Assembly: GCA_020629375.1 (NCBI GenBank)
Contig: JAHDDK010000027.1
Coordinates: 1 to 49,541 of the forward strand
DNA from: Acidimicrobiales bacterium
GTDB lineage: Bacteria; Actinomycetota; Acidimicrobiia; Acidimicrobiales; SHLQ01
DNA length: 49,541 nt
Direction of reading: 5' to 3'
Shown here one piece after another: positions 16,907 to 25,352 of the stretch. A program made the translations under genes and the position numbers. The notes beneath the pieces are model-generated. The model made no database searches. It had not been told where the DNA came from and saw only the letters and a list, made by a program, of their open reading frames with translations. Numbering within the stretch: the first letter of the stretch is position 1; the number at the start of each line of letters is the position of its first letter.

Positions 16907-18589
16907 CTACTCGTTGACCCGACGTTCGATCTCGGCGAGAAGGTCGTCGAGGGGTACGTCACGAAGAGAGACCTCTCCATCCTCGGTCGAGACCACACCG
17001 CTTCGGCCGGCTGCATCAAAGACGAGCGTGCCGAGCGGACGGGGGTCGGCGGTGAGCGGCGAGCAGTCGAGGGCGACGCCGGTACGGGACTCGACACAGA
17101 TTTCGCCGACGAGCTCTCCGTTGGCGATCTTGGTTTCGCTGCGGGCAACGAACCGAACCTGGTCTTCGCGGCCGATCGTTATGCGACTGCTGCCAGCGAC
17201 CGATGGTGTCACCTCGTAGACCCGGTCGGCCTCGGAAAGATCCTGCCCGTAGAGCACCCGGATCGTGTTGGCGAGCGTGGTGTTGGCAGCCTCGGGTTCG
17301 GGCAGTCGGTACAGGGTGGCTTCGGGTGCTTCACCGTTGACGATCGTGTCGAGCCGGACTTCGAGGTAGGCGGTGATGGTCGACGCCGACCCGAAGCTGG
17401 TGAGCGGGGTGACCGCGTAGGGGATGCCGTCGCGCTGGAGGACGAACTCGGTGGAGTTCCCGAAGTTGGGATCGGAGCGGTCGATCTGCTCGCCGTCGCC
17501 TTCGTCACCGCCGAGCTCGATGGTTCCCTGGAGCGAGTCGCTCGACCGTGAGGGCCGCTCGGAGACGAGGAATCCGTAGCTGTCGTTGATCGATTCGCGC
17601 ACTCGTTCGGCGATCGCAAGGCCGGCGACGGGACCCGGGTGGGTTCCGGCTGCCACGTCGTCGAGCACCTCGACCTGGTAGTCGCCGTCGTCGGCGATGC
17701 CGAAGATCATGGCGCCGTCGGGAAGGACCGGCTTGGACAGGTCGAAGCCACGACGATCCCCGAGGGGTACAACCAGGCGGGCGACCTCTTCGCCGTCGAC
17801 GGTGGCGATGTAACCATAGATGTCGTCTGAAGAGAACAAGGCGTCGGAGCCGGCGATCTCGGCGACGATGTTGGCCATCTCGCTCTTGCGGAAGCCAAGA
17901 CCAACCGACGGCACGGTGTCGGCGGGGAACGACGCTCGACGCACCTGTCCGGTGTCGTTGACGCACACGACGCTCTCGGTCCACCGGTTGCGGATCTCGG
18001 CAGCCGTGGTGATGTAGCTGCACCATTCTTCGGCAACTCGGATCGGAGCGGAGATGTCACCGACCACGCCGGCGAGGGAGCGGCGGATGACGAACGAGGC
18101 CTGGTCGAGCGCGATGCGCTCGTCGTAGTCGGGGCGCTGCTCGGTGACCTCGGTGAGGTTGTCGATGTATTCGATGCGGCGCTCGTGGCCGGCCCGGTTG
18201 ACAGCCGACCAGATGTTGCCGATGCCCTGATCGGAGCCGATGCTCGCTGCAGACAGCAACCCGCCAACGAGCGAGAGTGCCGCGACGATGGCGACGCCGG
18301 TCGCGGCCCGATGGTCGGTCGCTGCGGCAATGACTGCCAGTCCGACGACGCCGAGGAACACGAAGAAGGGGAAGAAAACCTGGAAGAAGCCGTGAGCGAA
18401 TCGTGCGGACCCATCGAAGCCCATTGCGGGGAAGACGACGAACCAGAGAAGCGCGAACAACGCCGCCACGCCGACCACGATGACGGCGAGTCCGAGCACG
18501 ACGTCACGTGCCGTTGTGTCCTCTGGGGGGTCGGTGATGATTTCTGGGTTGGTCTCTGTGCCTGCCACAACATCCATAGACTCAAACAT
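16907..18589 (-). CDS. Membrane protein with three N-terminal spans and a large domain of unknown function
   Basis: In this 560-residue protein about 28 polar residues precede three hydrophobic spans (about 30-54, 68-90 and 96-117). A soluble domain of about 440 residues follows and recognises no family I know. The soluble part has two cysteines near WCSYITT and SVVCVNDTG and a late pair (ICVESRT, DCSPL), consistent with an oxidising exterior. With an odd number of spans and the short N-terminus inside, the large domain would be outside. Start: ATG 18589 (MFESMDVV), or the ATG four codons on. It shares a 110-bp divergent promoter region with the DUF1648 gene and converges on the CHAT operon; neither proves a functional link. 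Confidence 0.7.
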   Translation of the reverse strand: MFESMDVVAGTETNPEIITDPPEDTTARDVVLGLAVIVVGVAALFALLWFVVFPAMGFDGSARFAHGFFQVFFPFFVFLGVVGLAVIAAATDHRAATGVAIVAALSLVGGLLSAASIGSDQGIGNIWSAVNRAGHERRIEYIDNLTEVTEQRPDYDERIALDQASFVIRRSLAGVVGDISAPIRVAEEWCSYITTAAEIRNRWTESVVCVNDTGQVRRASFPADTVPSVGLGFRKSEMANIVAEIAGSDALFSSDDIYGYIATVDGEEVARLVVPLGDRRGFDLSKPVLPDGAMIFGIADDGDYQVEVLDDVAAGTHPGPVAGLAIAERVRESINDSYGFLVSERPSRSSDSLQGTIELGGDEGDGEQIDRSDPNFGNSTEFVLQRDGIPYAVTPLTSFGSASTITAYLEVRLDTIVNGEAPEATLYRLPEPEAANTTLANTIRVLYGQDLSEADRVYEVTPSVAGSSRITIGREDQVRFVARSETKIANGELVGEICVESRTGVALDCSPLTADPRPLGTLVFDAAGRSGVVSTEDGEVSLRDVPLDDLLAEIERRVNE

Positions 18590-18664
18590 ACCGGATCAGT
18601 AGGGCATTTTGTATGACGTTTATATGTCGCCGTTTCCTGATTGGCCTCTTGCCGAATTGACCTA

Positions 18665-18694
18665 TTGACATGGTGTAACCCAGTCAATCATGAT
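18665..18694 (+). promoter_or_regulatory. Candidate promoter for a leaderless transcript
   Basis: TTGACA (18665-18670) and CATGAT (18689-18694) are spaced by 18 bp. Six bases lie between the -10 and the ATG at 18701, so the transcript would start at or beside the start codon. No Shine-Dalgarno is visible. A second TTGAC lies just upstream at 18657. Small palindromes such as ATGATCAT (18690-18697) overlap the -10 and could be an operator for the GntR protein encoded downstream. Confidence 0.5.
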
Positions 18695-18700
18695 CATCAT

Positions 18701-19675
18701 ATGACATCCCACGCGCCAGCCACAGCAGGTGGCAACCGCCGGCGAGTCCTCGCCGCCGTCGGCCTGCCGCTTCTGATCACTGCGGCGATGACGTTGTACC
18801 TCCTCTCCATCCGCACCGATCTCCCCGACGACGTCGCCACGCACTGGAACGCCGACGGAGTGGCCGACGGGTTCACGTCGCGCAACGCATTCCCCTGGCT
18901 CGCTGCCGGGCTCACCGCCGTATCCGGAATGCCGATTGCCATCATCAGCCTCCTTGCGCCACGATCTCCGGTCACCCCCAAGCTGCTCGGAGGCTTGGGC
19001 GCCGGCATCGGCACCTTCGTCTCCGCAGTCTTCGTCCTGACCGCCCGCCAACAGATCGATGTCATCGAGCCACCGAGCTTCGACGGGTCGACGTTGGCCA
19101 TCTCTGGCGTAGCGGCCCTGATCGTCAGCGCCCTCGCCGGGCTCATTTCGGGCAATCCGCCAACTCCGCCCCGCACGTCTGCACCAGCACCAGCCGACGC
19201 CAACCGCATACCGCTCCCCGATGGGGCCACCGCCGTGTGGTCCGGACGGACGCCGCTCGGCACAGCGATGATCGTCGCGACGGCGGCCACGACCATCCTG
19301 TTCCTCGTCATTTCCGCACTGACGACATGGTGGATGCTGTTGATCCTCGCCGCGATCGCTGCGTTGTTGATCGCGTCGACGAGCTTCGACGTGACCGCAG
19401 GTCCCACGGGCCTACGAGTGGCAGGTGCCTTCGGGTTTCCTCGGGTCAAGATTCCGCTCGATCAGATTACGAGCGCCGAGGTCGACACGGTCCGAGCAAT
19501 GCAGTTCGGCGGCTGGGGACTGCGCGTCGGCTTGAACGGCGACTCGGCCGTGCTGACCAAGTCCGGGCCCGCCCTCGCCGTCACCCGCACCGACGGGGCA
19601 CGGTTCTTCGTTTCGCTCGACGAGCCTGCCGACGCGGCTGCGGTGATCTCTACCCTTCTCGATCGACGCGCATGA
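18701..19675 (+). CDS. DUF1648-domain membrane protein
   Basis: The 324-residue protein has a first span at about 17-36, followed by the DUF1648 signature LPDDVATHWNADGVADGFTSR. Further spans lie near LAAGLTAVSGMPIAIIS, GAGIGTFVSAVFVL, ISGVAALIVSALAGL and a hairpin at TTILFLVISALTTWWMLLILAAIAALL. It ends in a soluble beta domain (IPLDQITSAEVDTV...VTRTDGARFFVSLD). DUF1648 proteins include the SdpI immunity protein and are often paired with an autoregulatory repressor, as here. I use the ATG at 18701 because it sits at the predicted transcription start; an upstream in-frame ATG at 18641 lies ahead of the promoter. Its stop overlaps the GntR start (ATGA). Confidence 0.85.
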   Translation: MTSHAPATAGGNRRRVLAAVGLPLLITAAMTLYLLSIRTDLPDDVATHWNADGVADGFTSRNAFPWLAAGLTAVSGMPIAIISLLAPRSPVTPKLLGGLGAGIGTFVSAVFVLTARQQIDVIEPPSFDGSTLAISGVAALIVSALAGLISGNPPTPPRTSAPAPADANRIPLPDGATAVWSGRTPLGTAMIVATAATTILFLVISALTTWWMLLILAAIAALLIASTSFDVTAGPTGLRVAGAFGFPRVKIPLDQITSAEVDTVRAMQFGGWGLRVGLNGDSAVLTKSGPALAVTRTDGARFFVSLDEPADAAAVISTLLDRRA

Positions 19676-20025
19676 TCGTCACCATCGACCTCGGATCCGA
19701 CCGGCCGTTGTTCGCCCAAATCGTGGATGGCGTGAAACGATCCATCGTGGACGAAACGCTCACGCCCGGAGACCGTTTGCCTCCGGGTCGCGAGCTCGCC
19801 GCGTCTCTCGACGTGAGCCTCGAGACCGTTCAGCGGGCATATCGATTGCTTGCCGAAGAAGGCCTCGTCGTCTCTCGTGTCGGGCGAGGAACACGCATCG
19901 CGGAGTCGGTGTCGATCGATGAGCTCGCCATCGACTCCTTGATCACCTCCTTGGTCCAGGAAGCCCGCCAACTCGGGATCTCCAAGACCAGGCTCGCAAC
20001 GCTGGTCGACGACGCCTGGCGATGA
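19672..20025 (+). CDS. GntR-family regulator, YtrA-like short form
   Basis: The 117-residue protein has a winged helix with the GntR core LFAQIVDGVKRSIVDETLTP, then GDRLPPGRELAASLDVSLETVQRAYRLLAEEGLV and VGRGTRI. Only a short helical C-terminal tail (about 45 residues) follows, as in the YtrA subfamily, which usually regulates adjacent membrane-protein or ABC genes. The ATG at 19672 overlaps the DUF1648 stop by 4 bp, so the two are translated together. Autoregulation of the promoter at 18665 is the simplest model, but no YtrA-like long palindrome was found there. Confidence 0.87.
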   Translation: MIVTIDLGSDRPLFAQIVDGVKRSIVDETLTPGDRLPPGRELAASLDVSLETVQRAYRLLAEEGLVVSRVGRGTRIAESVSIDELAIDSLITSLVQEARQLGISKTRLATLVDDAWR

Positions 20026-20044
20026 CGCCGCCGCCACAGACCCG

Positions 20045-21277
20045 CTACTGGATCGTCCAGGTGATCGAGTTCGCCATACCATCGACGATCGACAACCCCG
20101 GGCCTTCGCCGGCAACCATCCAGGTGTCAGCCCCGACCTGAAGGAAATAGGTGCGGCTGAGCGCCTCGCCGGTCTGGCCGGACTGAACCTCCCAGATCTG
20201 GCGTGCGGTCACCGTGCTCGACGATGTCGACGAGAAGCTGTCAATGAGCTGCCAGGTACCCGGCTGGGCGACCGCCGCCACCGCATCGTCGATGCTCACA
20301 CCGGCGTGTCGGGTGAGCGTGACACTGGCATCGTTGCCGTCGTCGGGACCGAAGGTCTCGCACGATGCCGCCCCTTCGAGGCCTGCCCCCTCGAGGTTCG
20401 ACCACCAATCGGTCGGATAGGCGATGCGAACGATCTCATCGACACACAGGTCGTATGGAGCGCCGTTGAGGAGCTGCCAACAGGACTGATTGAGGTGTTC
20501 CTCATGGGTCCCGTCCGCATCGGTGAAGGTCACGACGACCTTCAGCTCCTCGGGTCCGTCCCAACGAGGGATGGTGTACGCACCAGCGGGGTGCACCGGC
20601 AAGGTCTCGTCGGGTCCGTCGACGCGCACGACGTCGACGGAGTCGACAGCGATCCCGCTTCCATCAGCTGGAACGAAAGTGAAGCGACCCGTCATGCAGT
20701 TGATCGGGTCGACGATGCGTGGGCTCGTCGACGTGGATGTTGGGCATCCCGTATAGCGCTGGACACCCACGGTCGTCTCGACCGCGCCTGCAGCGGTCTC
20801 GGCGACGGCTCGGACCTCGAGCACCTGCGGGCCGAGGTCGTGGGCAACGCTCTGGCCCGGCGCGACCGTGTCGGACGCGACGGCCGTCGTGACGGGCTCC
20901 ATACCCGTTCCGCCGGGATGTTCGACGGTGATCACCTCCCATTCGAGCGCCGCACCGGCAGGCTCGCCGAACGAGACGGTTGTATGCGGTGGATTCGACG
21001 CGCACTCGATGACCACAACGGGTTGCATCGGCGGAGTGGGCGGCGCCACGACGACCGTGGTCGACGGGGCAGTGATTTGGGGCGCCGTCGTCGAGACCGC
21101 CGGAGCGGTCGTCGTACTCGACGTGGGTGCAGGCTCGGCGACACTCACGGCTGTCGTCGACGGAGCATTGACGACGGGCTCATCGACAAGGGCGATTGAG
21201 TCCGGCGTGTCGTCTCCGCCACAAGCTGCGGTAGCGAGGATCATGGCGCCGATCACGAAGGTGCGGGAGCGATTCAT
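20045..21277 (-). CDS. Lipoprotein, paralogue of the gene at 8047
   Basis: The 410-residue protein has lipobox ATAAC (Cys19) and then a Thr/Ser/Pro-rich linker to about residue 80. An Ig/Fn-like beta domain follows (about 85-175: TTVSFGEPAGAALEWEVITVE...). The last two thirds share pattern and order with the other lipoprotein: CMTGRFTFV, YTIPRWDG, a CVDEIVRIAYPTDW segment, and a C-terminal sensor-like domain ending in IVDGMANSITW. The first domain differs between the two paralogues, so the family has swapped its N-terminal module. No sigma gene precedes it now, but a short relic upstream resembles the end of one (21340-21362). Function unknown; it is surface-exposed. Confidence 0.8.
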   Translation of the reverse strand: MNRSRTFVIGAMILATAACGGDDTPDSIALVDEPVVNAPSTTAVSVAEPAPTSSTTTAPAVSTTAPQITAPSTTVVVAPPTPPMQPVVVIECASNPPHTTVSFGEPAGAALEWEVITVEHPGGTGMEPVTTAVASDTVAPGQSVAHDLGPQVLEVRAVAETAAGAVETTVGVQRYTGCPTSTSTSPRIVDPINCMTGRFTFVPADGSGIAVDSVDVVRVDGPDETLPVHPAGAYTIPRWDGPEELKVVVTFTDADGTHEEHLNQSCWQLLNGAPYDLCVDEIVRIAYPTDWWSNLEGAGLEGAASCETFGPDDGNDASVTLTRHAGVSIDDAVAAVAQPGTWQLIDSFSSTSSSTVTARQIWEVQSGQTGEALSRTYFLQVGADTWMVAGEGPGLSIVDGMANSITWTIQ

Positions 21278-21339
21278 GGGTCAGGGTCCTTTGTGGTGTA
21301 CGAGAAGGATGCAGTAGTTGTCGACCGCCACACTCCGGG

Positions 21340-21362
21340 CCTGAATCGGGAGCACCCCCCAC
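21340..21362 (-). pseudogene. Possible relic of a sigma-factor 3' end upstream of the paralogous lipoprotein
   Basis: On the minus strand these bases read VGGAPDS in one frame, against VGGAPHSS-stop at the end of the ECF sigma gene at 9486. Over 21 bases, 18 are identical. The distance to the following lipoprotein start is also alike (about 85 against about 77 bp). The rest of the sigma gene is not recognisable. The match is short and GC-rich, so chance is possible. Confidence 0.25.
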
Positions 21363-21416
21363 GGCCCTTCACCCGTTTCCTTCAGGACCGTGTTCTCCTG
21401 CCGACGATGACCGGTG

Positions 21417-22655
21417 ATGCGTCAGTACCAGACGAAAATGATGCAGGGCACCGCCGTGATCGCCCTGTTGTTGGCTGGCCTGCTCGCCCTTTCCACGGGG
21501 CAGGCGGACGAGGCCGATGCCACCGAGTTGGCCTGCCGCAAGGTCCCGACGTCAGCGGGCATTGCACTCCGCCTGGTCGGCTTCGACGGAATGACCGGCG
21601 AATACGGCATCCGACAGAACGGATCGGTGCATTCGACCTCAGACTCGCTCGATGACACAGTCGTCGACGGCGACATCGACGACGACTGGACGATCCGGGC
21701 GAGAGGCGAGAGCTTTCCTGAACCGCATCTCCTGGTCGCCTGCACGAGAGACGGCGAGGCACCATGCAGTGTGATCGCCGACGGCGGCCACACGTTGCTC
21801 GACCTCACCGGTTTCACCGAGGACGACGAGATCGATATCCGAAAGAACGACGGTTGGTACGGCGTCACGACGGGCTCGTCGACGCTGTTGAAGATCGATG
21901 GTTCGATCGATGACCTCTGGGAACTCCGCGTGTCCGGTGCACGATGGGCCGAACCGTTCGACACGATCACCTGCGAGCTCCAACCCGTCGAACCAACTAC
22001 CGCCGAAATCACCGACGATGACCCCGACTGGGCCGACCGCTGCCTGCTTTTCGGCGAACGCGTTGACTCGATCATCGATGCAGATCAGTGTCGGGTGATC
22101 GAACGTTCGCTGCGAGCCGAGAACGCCATGTCGAGCAGCGACCCCTGCGCCTATCCCCTTCTGTGTGGAGACGAGGGTCCGACGTGGATGTGGCTGTCGA
22201 TCGAACCGACCTCGGCCGATCTCGCCCTGTTCCCGACCGTGACCGAGTTGACCGTCGTTCCGCTCACCCCGCCGCCACATGAACTTGGCCCGATCGGCAC
22301 GATGACCCAGCTCGAGGCGCTCTCCATCGCTTCGGACGACCTCGACGAGATCCCCGCAGAGCTCGCACGTCTCGAGAACCTGACAACGCTCGACCTGATC
22401 GCCACGCCCGGTATCCGATCGATTCCCGAGGGGATCTTGGCGTTGCCGTCTCTCACCGAGATCGACATGTCCGGTTCGGGCGTGCGGGGCGACGTGGCCG
22501 AGGTTCATGCGCTGCTCGGCGACCCGAGCGAAGCGACCCTCACCATCACCTGGTGGGATGGGCTTGATGAGTGCCCGGTGTGGACGAGCCACGAAGCATG
22601 GAACACGTGGCTGCTCGCCACCGACCCGTCATGGGCTGACTGCCAACAGCGCTGA
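21417..22655 (+). CDS. Secreted protein with leucine-rich repeats
   Basis: The protein of about 412 residues has a signal peptide (MMQGTAVIALLLAGLLALSTG). A cysteine-containing region with repeated acidic segments follows (VDGDIDDDWTIR and later KIDGSIDDLWELR suggest an internal duplication). Three to four leucine-rich repeats lie at about 280-375: LEALSIASDDLDEIPAELARL, LTTLDLIATPGIRSIPEGIL, LTEIDMSGSGV. LRRs in secreted actinobacterial proteins usually bind other proteins; the partner is unknown. The ATG at 21417 is chosen; a GTG directly before it and an ATG pair at 21438 are alternatives. It is divergent from the lipoprotein across 139 bp and is followed after 21 bp by the beta-propeller gene. 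Confidence 0.75.
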   Translation: MRQYQTKMMQGTAVIALLLAGLLALSTGQADEADATELACRKVPTSAGIALRLVGFDGMTGEYGIRQNGSVHSTSDSLDDTVVDGDIDDDWTIRARGESFPEPHLLVACTRDGEAPCSVIADGGHTLLDLTGFTEDDEIDIRKNDGWYGVTTGSSTLLKIDGSIDDLWELRVSGARWAEPFDTITCELQPVEPTTAEITDDDPDWADRCLLFGERVDSIIDADQCRVIERSLRAENAMSSSDPCAYPLLCGDEGPTWMWLSIEPTSADLALFPTVTELTVVPLTPPPHELGPIGTMTQLEALSIASDDLDEIPAELARLENLTTLDLIATPGIRSIPEGILALPSLTEIDMSGSGVRGDVAEVHALLGDPSEATLTITWWDGLDECPVWTSHEAWNTWLLATDPSWADCQQR

Positions 22656-22676
22656 TTTGACGACAGACTCGGCCAG

Positions 22677-23678
22677 GTGATTCGACGTGCACTGGCGGGC
22701 GTGACCCTCGTTGTGGCGATGGTCGGCTGCGGACACGACCTCGACGCCGCATCCGCCGAACTGGCGGTCGAGGTGCTTGTCGATAACTTGGCCGGCCCCA
22801 CTCAGTTCGTCGTCGATGGCGACGACATCGTCGTGGCGCTCATCAATGGCGCGGAGAACGATGCCGCAGGCCAGGTGGTACGCGTACCAATCGATGGCGG
22901 CGAACGACGCGTGCTCGCCGACACCCTCGACAAACCGACTGGCATCGCGCTCGTCGGGGACGAGCTGTGGATCATGGAGCGCGATCGGCTGACCCGTCGG
23001 CCGGCTACGGGAGGCAGCGGAACGGTGGTCGCCAGGGACCTACCAAACAACGGGCGTTCGCAGGGCACGCTCACGGTTCTGACGGACGGGCGAATCCTGT
23101 TCGACACGTCCGGTTCGAGACGCGGCTCGGTGGTCGCCGAGGGGTCGGGTCGCTTGTTCACGATCGATCCAGCTATCGGCGGTGCCGAGCCCGTGGAGTA
23201 TGCGTCCGGCTTCAAGCATGCGTATGCCCACGTCGTCGATGACGACGGCACCGTGTGGACGACGGAAATGACGGACGGGAGCTTCGACGGCCGCCCGGCC
23301 GCTGACGAACTCGTCGCCGTCGCCGAAGGCGTCGATCACGGGTGGCCGCATTGTGTCGACAACAACCGTGTCGTCGCGGAGTTCGATGGGTCGGACCAGC
23401 GGTGCGCGGATGTGCCCGCCTCCCAGGCCCTGTTCGCCCCATCGGCGACGCCCACCGGGATCGCCGTTTCGCCGTTCGACGACGACACGGTCTGGGTCGC
23501 GTTGTGGAACGAACGACGGATCGTGTCGATCTCGACTCGAACGTCGGTCGGCGTCGTGCCGGTCGACGAGGTGTTGGTTGACCTCGACCGCCCGCAACAT
23601 CTGGTCGCGGCCGACGGCGTGATGTATCTCTCGGATTTCGGGACTGGCCAGATTCTCCGGATCCGCGAATCGGGCTGA
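22677..23678 (+). CDS. Lipoprotein with NHL/sorbosone-dehydrogenase-like beta-propeller
   Basis: The 333-residue protein starts with a GTG (22677) and a short lipoprotein signal, LVVAMVGC. Repeated blades follow, with patterns such as LAGPTQFVVDGDDIVVA, LDKPTGIALVGDELWI, TPTGIAVSPFDDDTVWVALW and LDRPQHLVAADGVMYLSDFGTGQILRI, typical of six-bladed NHL or ScyD/sorbosone-type propellers. It may bind a ligand or act as a quinoprotein-like enzyme; no PQQ-binding set can be confirmed by eye. It follows the LRR gene by 21 bp, so the two may be cotranscribed. It is convergent with the aminotransferase, with only four bases between stops. Confidence 0.75.
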   Translation: MIRRALAGVTLVVAMVGCGHDLDAASAELAVEVLVDNLAGPTQFVVDGDDIVVALINGAENDAAGQVVRVPIDGGERRVLADTLDKPTGIALVGDELWIMERDRLTRRPATGGSGTVVARDLPNNGRSQGTLTVLTDGRILFDTSGSRRGSVVAEGSGRLFTIDPAIGGAEPVEYASGFKHAYAHVVDDDGTVWTTEMTDGSFDGRPAADELVAVAEGVDHGWPHCVDNNRVVAEFDGSDQRCADVPASQALFAPSATPTGIAVSPFDDDTVWVALWNERRIVSISTRTSVGVVPVDEVLVDLDRPQHLVAADGVMYLSDFGTGQILRIRESG

Positions 23679-23695
23679 CTGATCAGAGCCCGGTT
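23668..23695. terminator. Stop-spanning hairpin between convergent genes
   Basis: AATCGGGCT (23668-23676) pairs with AGCCCGGTT (23687-23695), a 9-bp stem with one G-T wobble and a 10-nt loop. It contains both stop codons of the convergent propeller and aminotransferase genes. It has no long T tract. Confidence 0.5.
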
Positions 23696-24801
23696 AGGAA
23701 CGACGACACGAGCGGCAGGCCCGCTTCGAGTTCGGCCGTGTGATTGGCGTAACCGATGCGGACAGTCCCTTCGACGTCGAGCGCGCTACCTGGAAGCAAC
23801 ATCACGCCAGTGGCTTCGAGGAGTTGCACGCAGAACTCCCTCGACGACATGTCGACATCGAGGTGCAGCAGCGCCGTCGTGCCGGCCATGGGCCGCACCC
23901 ACGACACGTGTGGTTCGGTGTCGACCCACTCGGCGAGCAGGGCGAGATTCGTGCGGGTGATCTGACGGCTGCGTTCGAGGAGGACGTCGGCGTGCTCGAG
24001 GGCGATCGTCGCAAGGTAGTCGTCGATCATGCCCACGCTGATCGTGCTGTAGTCGCGGTGGTGAGCGACATCCGCAATCAGCTCGGTCGGTCCGGCGATC
24101 CATCCGAGGCGCAGACCGGCGAGGGAGAACGCCTTCGACATCGAACCGGTGCTGATGCCTCTGGCGTGGACGTCGGCCATCGACGGACCTGCGCCGGGGT
24201 CGCTCTGGTTCGTGCCGCGATACACCTCGTCGCAGAGCACCCACGCATCGACTGTGGCGGCGATCTCACCGATCGCCGCGAGCATCTCGCCGTCCATCAG
24301 CGACCCGGTCGGGTTGTTGGGGTTGTTGATCGCGATCAGTGAGGTGTTTGGGGTAACAAGCGAGGCGAGCTCATCGAGGTCCGGCAGGTAAGCGTTCTCC
24401 GGGCGGAGTCGAAGGATCTGCACGTCGGCGCCGTAGCTCGCCGGGATCGAATAGTGCTGCTGGTAGGTGGGCAAGACCGAGATCACCCGGTCGCCCGGCG
24501 CGACGACCGTCTCGTGCACGAGCTTGTTAGCCCCGATTGCGCCGTGCGTCACCACGGTGTTCTCAGCGGTCATCGTCTCGTACAACGCGGCGATCGCCGT
24601 GCGGAGCCGGTCGGAGCCTTCGATCGCCCCGTAGGTCAGCCGCAGATCGAGCACGTCGTCGAGCGCCTGCGGCCCAACCCCGGTGAGATCGAGGAGCTCG
24701 GCCACCGTGAGCGACGCCACGCACGTCTCGGCAAGGTTGTGCTCGCAATGGTTCTCGAACTCGTTCATCCACATCTCGACGCCGAACGGAGCGATCTTCA
24801 T
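23683..24801 (-). CDS. Class I/II PLP-dependent aminotransferase
   Basis: The 372-residue protein has a complete fold-type I signature: NNPNNPTG (159-166), CDEVY with Asp191, and the Schiff-base lysine Lys223 in STGSMSKAFSLAGLRLGW. The N-terminus begins MKIAPFGVEMWMNEFE. Although the frame is open for another 174 codons, the ATG at 24801 overlaps the upstream gene's stop by 4 bp (ATGA) and starts exactly where family similarity starts. The extension is a shadow of the CxxC membrane-protein gene. The reaction type (transamination or beta-elimination) cannot be settled from sequence. Confidence 0.88.
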   Translation of the reverse strand: MKIAPFGVEMWMNEFENHCEHNLAETCVASLTVAELLDLTGVGPQALDDVLDLRLTYGAIEGSDRLRTAIAALYETMTAENTVVTHGAIGANKLVHETVVAPGDRVISVLPTYQQHYSIPASYGADVQILRLRPENAYLPDLDELASLVTPNTSLIAINNPNNPTGSLMDGEMLAAIGEIAATVDAWVLCDEVYRGTNQSDPGAGPSMADVHARGISTGSMSKAFSLAGLRLGWIAGPTELIADVAHHRDYSTISVGMIDDYLATIALEHADVLLERSRQITRTNLALLAEWVDTEPHVSWVRPMAGTTALLHLDVDMSSREFCVQLLEATGVMLLPGSALDVEGTVRIGYANHTAELEAGLPLVSSFLTGL

Positions 24802-25265
24802 GCCTTGATCCTCGCAGAGATCGGGCACGTGACGAGTTGGTACGTGGTGAGCCGAGTGCGCAAGGCCCAGAGCACGAGACCAATCGCAAAAACGCCGACG
24901 GCCGGCTGCACGGGCGCCCACCAGCTGAGTGCGCCGCTCGTGCCGAGCAGCACGACGACCACCTGGTTGCACACGGGGCAGCCAACGGCGAGGAACGACA
25001 CAAACCCGCCCCACACGGTGCGCACGTCGTTGCGTTCCTCTTCGGCGGAGTGGCTGGCCGGGAGCCGAATGGCGAAGACCAAACCAATGAGCAGCGACGT
25101 GACTGCCCAGATCACGTAATCGATCGGACGGATCTCGACTGGACGCCCGAAGATCGGCGTGTCGATCAGATCGGCGGGCACGCCGATCACCACAGCAGCG
25201 GCAACGGAATACGGAACCGCCTTCAGGTAGGTGACGGGCGGAAGGTTCCGCAAAGCCTCGATCAC
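24798..25265 (-). CDS. Four-span membrane protein with a GCPVCN motif
   Basis: The 155-residue protein has hydrophobic spans at about 19-36, 49-66, 86-110 and 118-135. Cys96 and Cys99 form a CPVC pair at a membrane span, and Cys147 lies near the C-terminus. This is suggestive of thiol-disulfide or metal chemistry. It is not clearly a VKOR or DsbB homologue: the extra loop cysteines of those families are absent. It overlaps the aminotransferase by 4 bp, so both are made from one message. I do not recognise the family with certainty. Confidence 0.75.
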   Translation of the reverse strand: MIEALRNLPPVTYLKAVPYSVAAAVVIGVPADLIDTPIFGRPVEIRPIDYVIWAVTSLLIGLVFAIRLPASHSAEEERNDVRTVWGGFVSFLAVGCPVCNQVVVVLLGTSGALSWWAPVQPAVGVFAIGLVLWALRTRLTTYQLVTCPISARIKA

Positions 25266-25352
25266 GCGGCCAGGCTAAGGCACTCCCACAACGCAATCTG
25301 CGCGAAACCAACGAGGCGTTCAAGATAATCGTCGGCTACGACGCACGACCGA

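Noticed and set aside
24802..25323. N-terminal extension of the aminotransferase
   Set aside because: It overlaps the CxxC membrane protein on the same strand, is Arg-rich and lacks family similarity; the ATG at 24801 fits both family start and overlap.
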